Assembly (NCBI RefSeq): GCF_932274485.2
Contig: NC_065884.2
Span: 73,239,046-73,303,045, forward strand
Source of the DNA: Patella vulgata
Lineage: Eukaryota > Mollusca > Gastropoda > Patellidae
DNA: 64,000 nucleotides
Direction: 5' to 3'
The notes beneath the pieces were generated by a model. The model searched no databases. It saw nothing but the letters and a program-made list of their open reading frames with translations, and was not told the DNA's origin. A program made the translations under genes and the position numbers. Shown here in pieces: positions 41,675 through 53,624 of this stretch (the first letter of the stretch is position 1; each line of letters starts with the position of its first letter).

Positions 41675-43624
41675 CATTCTATTTCAAGCGGATAATAGGT
41701 GCACGCTGATAGGTGAACCCAAACCCTAGAGAAGATATTCTCCAGATGACACAAAGATCTGGTATTATTCATAATAGGTACCAATATTGATGTTTATTAC
41801 AGGTCACTCGATATATTATTTAATGTTAAAATGTAAATTTGATAAACACTAGAATTCTCGCGGCATATTCATATGTCATACATATGGACTAACCCAAATA
41901 AAAGTACTAATATTTTCTGGCTAAAATCGAATCTTAAAATTATGTAAGTTACTGTCTGAACCATCGTAAATTTTAAATGGATTTCTTTGATTTAAAATGA
42001 ACAGACTACTTAACAAACTACTGTGTTTGAAATCAACTCCCGTTAAATAAAATCTATTGCACAATTAAATATTACAACGAATAGAAAAGTTCTCTCATGA
42101 GTATTTTGACTATTTACCGGTACTTGTAATTTCGACTGACTGGAAGACAGAGTAGCGTTCGTCACATGTTGGGAGAAACCAAAGAGTTGTTTCGGGTTGG
42201 TTTAACTTCGACAGATCCATGTGTATCAATCAAAACAAAGTTCAATTAAAATTAAGGCAATAACATAGGAGATTTATATTATAAATATTTTAACACGCAA
42301 CATTAGCGAAATTTGTCACAGACCGCAACTGAAACCACAAAACCACACTGGAAAATCCTGAGAAACTTTCTCAGTCAATAACTGGACAACATTGTTAGTG
42401 AGCTAATGCCTTGCTCACAGATCCACCATGGTTCCTTTCACTGGACTATTTTTTGAACGATTTTATGACTTCTCCATTCATCCTTAATAGATTTCAAGAG
42501 ACTTTATAGCTGGATTTCTTACTGTTAAAGCTAAAAACTCAAGAGATTTGAAGTGACTTTATAGCTGGATTTTTTACTGTTGAAGGTAATATAACTTTAT
42601 TAACATCATAAATTTCCTCAAAATAAACTCTGTATTTCAAGCATTAGATCCCCTTTTTATACACCCACATTTTCATTTGGACTTATATTGTTGTCGCTCC
42701 TGTTCTTCCAGAATTTGCTTGTGGACCCTCTACGGGTCACAATTTTCATCTGATTTTGTCAAAACTTTAAATAGGTGTTTATCTCCAAAAGATCTTGGTT
42801 CCTTTAGATATTTGCGCATATTGGACTTTATCTTTCTGGATTGTGATCAATGATTTTACGAAAAAAATTGTAATTTTAGCTTGTGGACCCTCTAGAGGTA
42901 ACAATTTTTGTGTGATTTTAAAAACCGTTTCAATATATCATCGTTACTCCCTGATGATGGTAGAGTTCAAATTTCGTGAAAATCGGAACAAAATTGCCTG
43001 ACAAAATGGTCACTCCTAGAGGTCACAATTGTTATCTGATTGTGATGAAACTTAAACTATATGTTTATATCCCAAAGATCTTGCAAATCAAAAATCAACT
43101 TCCTGGATAATGACCCCTAATTGTACAAAAAAAAAATCACATTTTTAGCTTGTGGATCCTCCAGAGGTCACACTTTTTATCCAATTTTAAATGATACCTT
43201 GTTAACCACATACTGCTTCATCTGTGGTAAAAAAACACTCAACCCAAATAAAGAGATATCTTGTTAACCTCTTGTGAGAAAGACATTGCCACAAACTGCT
43301 CTATGTGTGGTAAAAAAAATGTTTGTTGCCTTTTAATGGCGATTTCGTCGTTCCTGATATTTTATCTGAGGTTGAAAAATATACCTGTGTTTATGGTTAG
43401 TGTTTGAAATAAATTGAATTCTGAAATTAATTGAATTAAACTGTGAAATTATGGCAATTCCATTACTTCTAACAATTAGATCCAGGTAAAAATAACATGA
43501 CCTGTCATTTTTTCACTTGGAATAAAACTACAGCATTTCAAGTCAAAAACTAGAATGGTTTATGGTTAATTTTGATAAAAATAATTAAACAGTAAATTTA
43601 ATTATTTATGGGTTTTCTTTCAGA
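41675..43624 (+). other. 5' intron region of unit E
   Basis: It holds a partial doubled copy of the middle exon (42485-42590, TTTATAGCTGGATTTCTTAC) and a copy of the modular CCCACATTTTC repeat (42655-43200). Between 42000 and 42480 nothing is recognised. Confidence 0.55.
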
Positions 43625-43650
43625 GAGAAGATTCAGGAGAAAAGCTGAAA

Positions 43651-44529
43651 ATGTCAAAACATTCTGTCTCCAATAAAAACTATAACTGTGATATTTGTGG
43701 TAACTCATTTAGAGGCCTGGCTGATTTAAGTAGACACATTATGATTCATACTGGTGAGAAGCCATATAAATGTGATGTTTGTAGTAAATCATTTACACAA
43801 AGTAGTCATCTACAGAGACACACCAGAACCCATACCGGTGAAAAACCCTTTAGTTGTAATGTTTGTAGTAAATCATTTACCTCTAGTATTGGTCTACAGT
43901 ATCATACCAAAACCCACACTGGTGACAAACCATTTTCATGTGATGTTTGTAGGAAATCATTTAACAATAGTAGTAATCTACATCGACACACTAGAATTCA
44001 TACCGGTGACAAACCCTTTTCTTGTAACGTTTGTAGGAAATCATTTACCTCTAGTAGTAATCTACAACAACACACCAGAGTTCATACCGGAGAAAAACCC
44101 TTTTCTTGTGATGTTTGTAGTAAATCTTTTACTCGTAGCACCCATCTACATGTACACACCAGAATTCATACTGGCGAAAAACCCTTTTCTTGTGATGTTT
44201 GTAATAAATCTTTTACCACGAGTGGTGATCTACATAAACACACTAGAATTCATACTGGTGAAAAACCCTTTTCTTGTGATGTTTGTAATAAATCTTTTTC
44301 CCGTAGCACTCATCTACATGTACACACCAGAATTCATACTGGTGAAAAACCCTTTTCTTGTGATGTTTGTAATAAATCTTTTTCCCGTAGCACTCATCTA
44401 CATGTACACACCAGAATTCATACCGGAGAAAAACCCTTTTCTTGTGATGTTTGTAATAAATCTTTTTCCCGTAGCACTCATCTACATGTACACACCAGAA
44501 CTCATACCGGAAAAACCCTTTTCTTGTGA
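43651..44529 (+). CDS. C2H2 zinc-finger protein E, 10 fingers
   Basis: A single coding exon after GGGTTTTCTTTCAG (43624). ATG is at 43651, with [20 protein letters not shown]. Ten 28-residue fingers run to residue about 285, all with C-x2-C-x12-H-x3-H and TGEKP or TGDKP linkers. The helices are [55 protein letters not shown] and then RSTHLHVH three times. Fingers 8-10 are nearly identical in DNA, a very recent triplication. The frame ends in HTGKTLFL because two bases are missing in the next linker. There is no KRAB, BTB or SCAN domain. It is inferred to be a nuclear DNA-binding protein. Confidence 0.9.
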   Translation: MSKHSVSNKNYNCDICGNSFRGLADLSRHIMIHTGEKPYKCDVCSKSFTQSSHLQRHTRTHTGEKPFSCNVCSKSFTSSIGLQYHTKTHTGDKPFSCDVCRKSFNNSSNLHRHTRIHTGDKPFSCNVCRKSFTSSSNLQQHTRVHTGEKPFSCDVCSKSFTRSTHLHVHTRIHTGEKPFSCDVCNKSFTTSGDLHKHTRIHTGEKPFSCDVCNKSFSRSTHLHVHTRIHTGEKPFSCDVCNKSFSRSTHLHVHTRIHTGEKPFSCDVCNKSFSRSTHLHVHTRTHTGKTLFL

Positions 44530-44711
44530 TGTTTGTAATAAATCATTTTCCTGTAGCACTCATCTACATAAACACACCAGAACTCATACTGGAAAAACTC
44601 TTTTCTTGTGATGTTTGTAATAAATCATTTACACACATTAGTAGTCTTTGTAATCATAAAAGAATTCATACTGAAGAAAAATCATTTTCTTCTCAATCAT
44701 TATTTTTGTAA
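44530..44711 (+). pseudogene. Two to three out-of-frame fingers after gene E
   Basis: [19 protein letters not shown], and then [19 protein letters not shown] with HTEEKSF, are readable in other frames directly after the stop. The ancestral array had at least 12 fingers. Confidence 0.8.
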
Positions 44712-44714
44712 TTA

Positions 44715-45125
44715 AGACATGTATATATATGTTTGTAATATACCATAGATAATTTGTAAGACATAATATGTATACATATCTTTTTAATATAGACATATTT
44801 TATAGTTTTAAAGTATTTGTCAGTGTAATATACCATAATAGCATATTTTATAGTTTTAAAGTATTTGTCAGTGTAATATACCATATATAACAGCATATTT
44901 TGTTGTTTTAATGTATCTGTTGATGTAATATACCGTATATAATAGCATATTTTGTTGTTTTAAAGTATTTGTTGATGTAATATACCGTATATAATAGCAT
45001 ATTATATAGTTTTAAAGTATTTGTTGATGTAATATACCGTATATAATAGCATATTTTATAGTTTTAAAATATTTGTTGATGTAATATACCATATATAATA
45101 GTATATTTTGTTGTTTTAATGTACT
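44715..45125 (+). repeat. 52-bp AT-rich tandem repeat, about 6-7 units
   Basis: The unit is GTAATATACCGTATATAATA plus GCATATTTTATAGTTTTAAA and GTATTTGTTGAT. Two variants (TTTTGTTG and TTTTATAG) alternate. It replaces the shared 3' tail expected after unit E. Confidence 0.9.
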
Positions 45126-45149
45126 TGTCAGTCTTGATAGTAGAGAGTG

Positions 45150-45395
45150 GTATTGGGCATAAAAGTCCACTCATCTTTAACCAGGTCATTTTGGGACTAA
45201 CACATATTTATCTCTTAATTTGCTTGTGTGCAGGGGTTGTTAGAAGCGGGAGAAAACCTTGGTACCTGGAGAAAACCCATGATGTTAGATAGCTTACCCT
45301 ACTCCTTGTCACTTAACACCATGGGATTAAACTCATGACTAGCATACATGACATGGCTTATGATTGTGTTCGACCACCTCCAAATGAGACGAAAA
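45150..45395 (-). mobile_element. SINE, second type, diverged
   Basis: CCAGGTCATTTTGGGACTAA, TGGAGAAAACCCATGATGTT and CCCTACTCCTTGTCAC follow the order of the copy at 15446. Confidence 0.65.
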
Positions 45396-45559
45396 ACTTC
45401 TTTATTCGTTTGACTTTTATAAATATGTAGTTACGAATTTATTAAAATTTTTGCTAGAACTCGGCAATTTTTTTCCTAATTTAGTTGATTGTAACCAATG
45501 ACGTATATATTTTAACGGTTCTCAATTCAGAATCACCTCATGTAGTTTCGTCCGTTTTT

Positions 45560-46240
45560 ATATGCCCACATTTTTATATGCCCACATATTGTTATCTGCC
45601 CACATATTGTTATCTGTCACAATTTTTATAAGATTTTGATGAAACTTAAAATATATGTTTATGTCCCAAAGACCTTGGTTACTTTCGCTATTTGCATATA
45701 TCAAACCACTGATTGTACGAAAAATCGCCTTGTTAGCTTGTATACCTTCTAGAAGCCACTATTTTTATCCGATTTTAAAAACCGTTTAAATATATCACCG
45801 TTACACCATAATGATGGTTGAGTTTGAATTTCGTAAAAATAGGATCATAACTGCCCGACAAAATGGCCAATCCTTATACGCAAATAGTGTCAAGGTATAT
45901 GGTACCAAGGTCGTGGACCCTCTGGAGGTCATAATTTTTTTCTGATTTTGATGAAACTTAAAATATTTTTATATCCCGAAGACCTAGATTCCTGTAGATA
46001 TTCACGCATATCGGACTGTAACTTCTTAGATTATGGCTCCTGATTGTACGAAAAATCACGTTCTTTGCTTGTGAACACTGTAGAGGTCATGATTTGTATC
46101 CAATTTGGTTTAAACTTGAAATGTATGTTTATAACCCACAAATCTCAGTTCCTTTTGATATTCGCACTACCTCAATTATGGCCCCTGAGCTTGTTCTCTG
46201 TCCATCTCTTGCCAAATGTGGGCGTATCATGCATGGCAAC
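45560..46240 (+). repeat. Modular CCCACATTTT repeat, near full length
   Basis: It begins TATGCCCACATTTTTATATG and ends CCAAATGTGGGCGTATCATG. Three internal modules with CCCAAAGACC/CCCGAAGACC and GATTGTACGAAAAATC are seen. Non-coding. Confidence 0.7.
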
Positions 46241-47084
46241 CACTTGTCTATCTTTTAAACTCACTCATATGGCAACTTAACGACATTGCAAGATTGAAAT
46301 TTACTTTTATTTAAAGCTGAACTCGGATGACAAAACTACAGAAATAATTAAATAAAAAAGGTAACGACCGCCATACATGTTTTCAATTTGTAGAAGAAAC
46401 ATGGCAATCACTTAGGGGTAACAAAAACACAGACAGGACACGCCCATGGCCAGTGCATGATGTGTCAAACAAACTGTCCAGATCCGGTTAGCTAGTCAAC
46501 TACCAATTACCTCCTGACTGATCAAAGTTCTTTCACTATCACTACTATCAGCTAACTGAAAATATTATTGCTACACAATTATTATGCCTATAAATATGGG
46601 GGATACATTTTCTACTCTTCTGGTTCTACAATTGTCAATTATTGGGTCTATAATTGTCAATAACTGGTTCTATCATTGTCAATAACTGGGTCTATCATTG
46701 TCCATAACAATCATTGTTGCACAAAGCTGAAATTTCCTTGATTCTGAAATTCATCATGTATTGGGTTGGGTGATCAAGTGGTCTGACTCCACACTTGTAC
46801 CTTGACCCTGAATATGTGGAAGCGATTGAAAAATAATTGTACCAAAATGACCTCTCACTGTCTTTCAAAATAACCGCTATTAAACATACTAATTTCAATT
46901 GGTGCAATTTATTTAAAAAATTGAATAACTGATTTACAGAAAAAAAATAATTCCAAAACAGAGTCTGTTTAACAGACTCTTTCAAAATGGTCTATATCTT
47001 GAAAACAGCTCAAGTTACAGACTCATTTGTCTCGGCAACAGCTCAAGTTACAGACTAATATAACCACTTCAATTACTCAAATTT
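46241..47084. other. Gap with short tandem repeat
   Basis: At 46612-46710 a 22-23-bp unit (TGGTTCTATCATTGTCAATA) is repeated about four times. The 96-codon minus frame at 46695-46985 is not recognisable. Confidence 0.5.
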
Positions 47085-47580
47085 AAAGTAGCTAAGTCTC
47101 TAACTCAATATCATCCAAAGTCTTAAACGTTGAAAACACGAATGATTTGTCAATTCAAATCAACATTGATGTTGTTATCTTACCGGGAAAAGGTAGGCTT
47201 CTGATATCCAATGTTTAAGACAAAATAAACATTTTACCATTGGTGCATGAATCGTGTACCATAGTGCATTTCATCGTCATTTGTAACAAGTGACCAGAAA
47301 GAGCAAGGCTAGACATATTCCACAACTCATGTCATACAGCGACGCCATAACTTATCTGGAAAGCATGCGCAACAGACTGGAATAACCAGACGTTAGAAAT
47401 TTCTATTCAGTTGAGACTTATGCCGTATTTCCCTGAACCTAACTGAGCCAAAGCTGAAACAATAGAATGTAAATCAGTTCATATACAATCAGATTACATT
47501 ATTATCTGCGTTGCGACCCGTTTGGGTCAATTTCTAGGTCCCAAATATTAGCGATTTAGCTCCTTTAAAAATAATCACTT
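47085..47580 (+). repeat. Block with paralogous empty site for the 33181 transposon
   Basis: It matches 32936-33180 plus 37512-37800 without interruption; the junction reads GGCTAGACATATTCCACAAC. Confidence 0.85.
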
Positions 47581-47725
47581 TAATTGCACCAATTTAAAGA
47601 CAGAAACATTCACTACACCAAATTATTTACAAAAATTTAGAAATAATCATTTTAATTATACCATTTTAAAACATAAAGTCTTTCCTCACACAATCACTAT
47701 AGTTATACAAAATTAAAAAATACCA

Positions 47726-48407
47726 TTTTTATACGCCCACATTTTCATGTGGACGTATATTGTCGTCGCCCCTGTCCGTCCGTCCGTCCACAATTGTTTG
47801 TGAACAGTCTACAGGTCACAATTTTTATCCGATTTCAATGAAACTTGAAATATAGGTTTATCACCCTAAGATCTCGGTTCCTTTCGATATTGGCATCTAT
47901 CGGACCGTAACTTCATGGATTATGGCCCCTGATTGTACGAAAAATCACGTTTTTGGCTTGTGAACACTGTAGAGGTCACAATTTTTATCCGATTTAAAAA
48001 AACGCGTTAATATATCACCGTTACACCATAAGGACGGCTGAGTTCGAATTTCGTGAAAATCGGCCCAAAACTCAAATAGCGTAAAAATACGGTATATCAA
48101 GGTTGTGGACCCTATAGAGGCTACAATTTTTATCCGATTTTGTTGAAACTTGAAATGTAAGTTTATAACCCAAAGATCTTGGTTCCTTTCGATATTCGCG
48201 CATATCGGACCGTAACTTACTGAATTATGGCCCCTGATTGTACGAAAAATCGCGTTTTTAATTTGTGGACCCTATAGAGGTCATAATTTTTATCCGATTT
48301 AAAAAGACGTATTATTATATCACCATTACACCCTTGATTGTAGGAAAAAACACTTTCGTTTTAGCTTGTTTTCTATCCATCTCTCGAAAATGTGGGCGTA
48401 TCCTGCC
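47726..48407. mobile_element. Modular CCCACATTTTC element with inverted ends
   Basis: The left ATACGCCCACATTTTC and right GAAAATGTGGGCGTAT form a 16-bp terminal inverted repeat. Two modules of about 310 bp repeat GAGGTCACAATTTTTATCCG and ATTATGGCCCCTGATTGTAC inside. This makes the family a non-autonomous DNA transposon built by internal duplication. The target duplication is not clear. Confidence 0.7.
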
Positions 48408-48419
48408 TGGCAGCCGGTG

Positions 48420-49000
48420 GTGATTATACTAATTTCAAAATAACCACTTTAATTATATCAATTTCAAAATAACCAATTTAAATTGATCAATTATAACAAT
48501 ACAAAATCACCACTTTCATTTTAATCAAATCAATTGGTTCAATTTCAAAATAATCATTTTGATTGCACCAAATTAATTTTACCACTTTTAAGATAACCAC
48601 TTTAATTACTTACATCAATGATGAATTTTATACTCATAACAAAGAACTTGAAATTGAAACTTGAATTAAACAATTTAATTTAACTGATGTAAAGTAAACA
48701 CTTGAATGATGGAATCTTCAGTTTCAAAATAACCATGTTAATTACATCAATGTCCTAATAAACACCCTAATTTTACAACAATCACTTTCATTGTATCAAT
48801 TTTTACATGACAAGGAATAGGTTAGCTTGCCTGATTATTCAGGTGCAAATTGATGAGTGATCGGTACATTTAACGAGCTAGCCAAAGTGATTTGAAATCG
48901 AGTATACGGACATCTTCACTAAATTCAAAGCGATTTGGCAAGTAGATAAAAACTCCTTTAATTTTAATTGATTTATCCTTCACGCGCTTGTTCATTGACA
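48420..49000 (+). repeat. Satellite and flank, duplicate of 41030-41615
   Basis: AATAACCACTTTAATTATAT units, then GGTTAGCTTGCCTGATTATT and ATTTGAAATCGAGTATAC shared with 41430-41520. It shows that units E and G have the same 5' origin. Confidence 0.8.
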
Positions 49001-49061
49001 TGAGTTACTCGGGTTGGAGACGGTCCGTGCCATATTTTTGACTTCCTTCAAAGATGGCGGC
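49001..49061 (+). promoter_or_regulatory. Zinc-finger unit promoter block, copy 5
   Basis: TGAGTTACTCGGGTTGGAGA, CGGTCCGTGCCATATTTTTG and AAGATGGCGGC, the last an exact match to the YY1 consensus. It heads unit G, whose finger exon starts at 53189. Confidence 0.8.
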
Positions 49062-49235
49062 AATCCAGTTGAAGCGAATAACAGGTACCAGTATAGAAGT
49101 TTATTACAGGCCACGCGATATACAACTGTATAATTTAATGTTAAAATGTAAATTTGATAAACACTAGCATTCTTGCTACATATACATATTTCATATATAT
49201 GGACTAACCCAAAGGAAAGTACTAACATTGGGGGT

Positions 49236-50258
49236 ACGGTACTCGATTGAACGATTACATGTCATTTGGGACTCACGTCATTTGGGACTCAGAAAAATAT
49301 GACCACGACATTTGGGACTCGGGTATACGACTTTCGTGACTCGGGATAATTTATTAGAAATAGGCCAATTCAAAACACGAAAGTAAATATTTATTAACAT
49401 GAAACACGTGGTTAGTAAAAGGCTCAACCAAACGATAAAACATTAGTTGCACTTACGGTTCTTTGATAATCATCGTTTCTCATAAAAGTTATATATTTAT
49501 TTAAAACGAATAATATGCTGATGAATTTATTTGAAAATGACCGACACAAAAAACAAAATAAATATTTACACGACATGCAATCTTTTTTACAAGCCCCTAG
49601 AAATTGTTAACGATAATCCGTGAGCTGCACGTTGACATGCTTGTCGTAGATGGCAATACCAATCAATAAATTAGTGCGTACAAGGCAAAGTTTTTTTAAG
49701 GAAAATATAAGAAATGGCAACGATCAAAGCAGGATAATTAAAGCTGATTAACTGATAATCCCAATGTTATTACAATATGTTCAAAGAAACCTAACGGTTC
49801 TTTGGTGGATGAGGAAAAACATGAGTTGTCAATCATCGAGAATGGCGGCCGTGTGTTGATTGCAGTTATACCGTTTCACGAAAAAACATTAGCAGTGGTC
49901 GGTCAATCAAGCTCGTTTACTATTTGATAAAAGAAAAACACAAATTTTCAACAATATATTATTGTCAAGTTTTATACTCGCAGATAAAACAAAACAAAGG
50001 AGAACTAGCAAATTTAATCGCGGTCTCAACAATCGCCGATCAACTAAATAAAACGAAAGACAACTAAGACAGCTGTTATATATATCTCATAAATAAATAG
50101 TCCCAACTGTCGTTTATATTGAGTCCCAAATGTCGTTTGTGTTGAGTCCCAATTGACGCCAATCAAGTCCCAAACGTCGTCAACTGAGTCCCAAATGTCG
50201 TTTATGTTGAGTCCCAAATGATGTGAGTCCCAAATGACGTGATACCGAGATATACTGA
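49236..50258. mobile_element. Inverted-repeat element with GACATTTGGGACTC motif clusters
   Basis: Left end: ATGTCATTTGGGACTCACGT, CATTTGGGACTC, GACATTTGGGACTC. Right end: six to seven reverse copies (GAGTCCCAAATGTCGTT, GAGTCCCAAATGACGTGA). The inverted ends are built of the same 14-bp word in tandem, spaced 15-30 bp. The interior of about 850 bp is AT-rich with no transposase. It sits in the 5' region of unit G between sequence matching 41890 and the 50880 remnant. Confidence 0.7.
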
Positions 50259-51279
50259 TGTGTTTGTTTTTAGCTACGATTGGATGCCTTTAGTTCCAAG
50301 TGGCAAACTCAATTTCTTTATTAATGCATGTAACATCTTTAAAATAAGATAAGTTTATGCTATTATGAATATGATTAATTAAACTTACAGGGGCCAATGT
50401 AGTGGCACAACTGTCTCCTAACTCCAAATATTCGCGTTTAAATTAATGAAGCGTTGTTTTTGTCTGACATTCACCGCCATCGAAATCCATTCATAGTTAC
50501 AGTGCTTTAGATTGCCCTTTTGATTGGCTGTTATAAAAGCCATATATTTAGCCCCGCCTTCATGATGACAGCGTGTCGTTTAAAAAGACGGCAGTCTTAG
50601 TAACGGCTTAACGCCCCGATTTTAAAAACGACGATTTGTACCCGTTTCAGGTAGGATTATATGCTTAATTGTAGTTGGGTGTGGCAGAAATATTCTAAAT
50701 AACAATAATCAATCGTTGTTTTGATTAAAACTATTGTCAATTTTGTTTACAAATGCCTGGTGCGAATCGCTCCCGCATGTGCTACATTGAAGTTAATAGC
50801 ATCAACTCTTATCTCGAAACACGGAGGGTTGAAAGATAGATTTGTTATCTAGTGATACAAGACTAAGTGCTTTATTTTGTTATAACGCACCGCTATATAA
50901 GTTCATTGTAGATGATTAATATCTGTTATTTAATGTTCAATTAAATACGGAGAAGCGTAAAAAATAATTTAAGACTTTGCAAGGTAATGATTTGACCACA
51001 AAACCTGAAGTAACGAGCAATAACAGACACACCATCAAATTTCATTTCACTGGTAATTCCGTTGAAGATGAAAAGTTGTTATATGAGACTCTGACAATTC
51101 CCCACTGAGAAGAAATCTTATTGAGGTCAAAATCTTTTGCTATTGCTGACAGTTGGTTTTTATACGCCCACATTTAAATGTGAAACTTCCAATCAGTAGA
51201 AACAGGAAACACAAACCAAATACAGACGGTTTGATGGGATCAATTTTGACTAAGTCAAAATGATGCATTTGAAATTCAG
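50259..51279 (+). other. Upstream part of unit G with a second promoter-like stretch
   Basis: 50510-50660 holds GATTGGCTGTTATAAAAGCC (CCAAT-type box and a TATA-like TATAAAA) and, 120 bp on, TTTCAG/GTAGGA, which could be a 5' exon with donor. 50885-50965 matches the 5' region after the promoter blocks of units B and F (GTAGATGATTAATATCTGTT). A new promoter may have been added to unit G. No coding sequence is seen. Confidence 0.4.
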
Positions 51280-52170
51280 ATAAGTTGATATAAAATGATT
51301 AATAGAATACAATATCAAAAAACCATTGTTTTATCCAACGTTTCGTCAGTAAATATACTAACTTCTTCAGGGATGAAGAACTAAATTCAAAATGACTGGA
51401 AGTCAGTTATGACATCATAGGAAGTTATGACATCGTGGGAGTGATGACGTCATAGACTTAGATACATAACGTGAAAGGTTAGCTTAACTAAAACTTAGGT
51501 AAAATTTTACAAGTAAGGAAAACTTCTGCATGATTATGAATGGTTTTGAAACCCCTTGGATTTAACTCATTTAAACCGTTAGGCCAAACTGAATCAAGTC
51601 TATGAATCCACAGACTTTCTGCTGTGTTCAATTTTTTCTGATCTTTATCAGGAATTTTTTGTACTATGGTACACACGAAATCATGACCCGGTATATTAAA
51701 ATGGGAGGCTACATGGGGGGAATGGCCAGGTTTTTTAAGCTTTATATTACTTCTGTGCTTATTAAGTCGAGTGCTGAAAGGAGTAATGGTTTGGCCTACA
51801 TGTTGCATACTACAGGTTTTACATGTTAAACAATATACAAGATAAGAACTGACACAGTTGACATAGTCTCGCATGATTTGCATAATTTTCGTAAACAAGG
51901 TTGACATCCGTATGAAATTTTGTCCTTAATATGCTTATTACTAGTGTCAGAAGTTCTCAACTTATTTTCTTTCAAGATATTGCCAATAGTGTAGTTCTTC
52001 CTCTCTGCTATTATTATTTTGCTGCTATTCTTAATTTTCATCATACGTGAACTTGTGTCTAAAATACTTTGGTCTTTAATCATTTGGTGAAGGTGAGGTT
52101 GTCTAGGGTCAATTTTTACTGACGAAACTTTGAATCAAACGAAGGTTTTTTGATATTGTATTCTATTAAT
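51280..52170 (-). mobile_element. Penelope-like element, 3' part with GIY-YIG endonuclease
   Basis: The minus frame 51907-51488 reads YLVYCLTCKTCSMQHVGQTI, then STRLNKHRSNI and SHFNIPGHDF, with LNTAESLWIHRLDSVWPNGL. This is the GIY-YIG-type endonuclease of Penelope elements, in the LVY...HVG form. Just upstream is a CQPCLRKLCKSC motif, expected between reverse transcriptase and endonuclease. The reverse transcriptase itself is absent. The same terminal text (TTTTTTGATATTGTATTCTA) lies in opposite orientation at 51290 and 52145, as Penelope terminal repeats can. Confidence 0.8.
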
Positions 52171-52186
52171 TATATTATATCACATT

Positions 52187-53035
52187 CAAATGTGGTCGTA
52201 TATTGTCGTCGCCCCCATCCGTCGGTCCGGCGTTCACAATTGCTTGTGGACACTCTAGAGGCTAAAGTTAATATCCGATTGACTTTAAATTTATACACGG
52301 TGTTTAAGGTCTTGAGATGATGAAGCCTATTGATTTTTAGCAATTTCCGATAATTACTCCCAGAGTTATGGCCCTTGATCACTTTGAAAAACCTTGTGGA
52401 TGTTCTAGAGGCCAAAGTTAATATCCGATTGACTTTAAATTTATACACAGTGTTTAAGGTCATGAGACGAAGAATCCTATTGATTTTCAGTGATTTCCGA
52501 TAATTACTTCCAGAGTTATGGTCCTTGATTTGAAAAATCATGTGGTCGCTCTAGAGGCCAAAGTTAATATCCGATTGACCTTTAATTTATACACAGTGTT
52601 TAGGGTCATGAGATAAAGAATCCTATTGATTTTCAATGATTTCAGATTATTACTGCCAAAGTTATGGCCCTTGATCACTTTGCAAAATCTTGTGACGCTC
52701 TAAAGGCTAAAGTTGTCATCTTATTGACTTAAGATTGATACACAGAGTTTAAGATCTTGAGACGAACAACTATATTGATTTTCAATGAATTTTTATGACT
52801 TGGAAGAGCTAAATTCATGATATTAAAAGTTTTGTATACAAAACGTAAGCATGGGACAGAACTTTACAAAAACCAAACAAATTCTAATGGTTTTCTGAGT
52901 TGTTGCTCTTAATCAGATTTTAGTGTGTATTATAAATGTTTCATTACCGAAAAAAGTAAAAATATCCGACAACTCTTGTTGACTGCCCGCACAATTTAGC
53001 TGCTGTGGGCGTATGTTTCGTTGCCTGGCAACCTA
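52187..53035 (+). repeat. Modular repeat with 150-bp internal units
   Basis: It starts CACATTCAAATGTGGTCGTA and ends GCTGTGGGCGTATGTTTCGT, CCTGGCAACC. About four units of 150 bp carry GCTAAAGTTAATATCCGATT and AGTTATGGCCCTTGATCACT. It is a distinct relative of the CCCACATTTTC family with the same edge logic. Confidence 0.7.
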
Positions 53036-53188
53036 TCTTCTGTTTCAATGACGTAAAAGCCAAAGAAAATAATGTTGACTTCATCTATGATTTATTTAAA
53101 GCTGTATCAAATGGATAATATCAGATCTCTAAATTCTAAACAGTCGGTGTTTATCTCCTAATTACCATTTTGTTTTGTGTATTTACAG

Positions 53189-53590
<402 letters not shown>

Positions 53591-53624
53591 GGAAATGGAG
53601 TTTAACGTCTTACTAACGAAGACT

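Noticed and set aside
43754-44611. Long open frame of 285 codons overlapping gene E in another frame
   Set aside because: It is the off-frame reading of the 84-bp finger repeats (HVMFV.NHLPLV units); no finger residues are kept.
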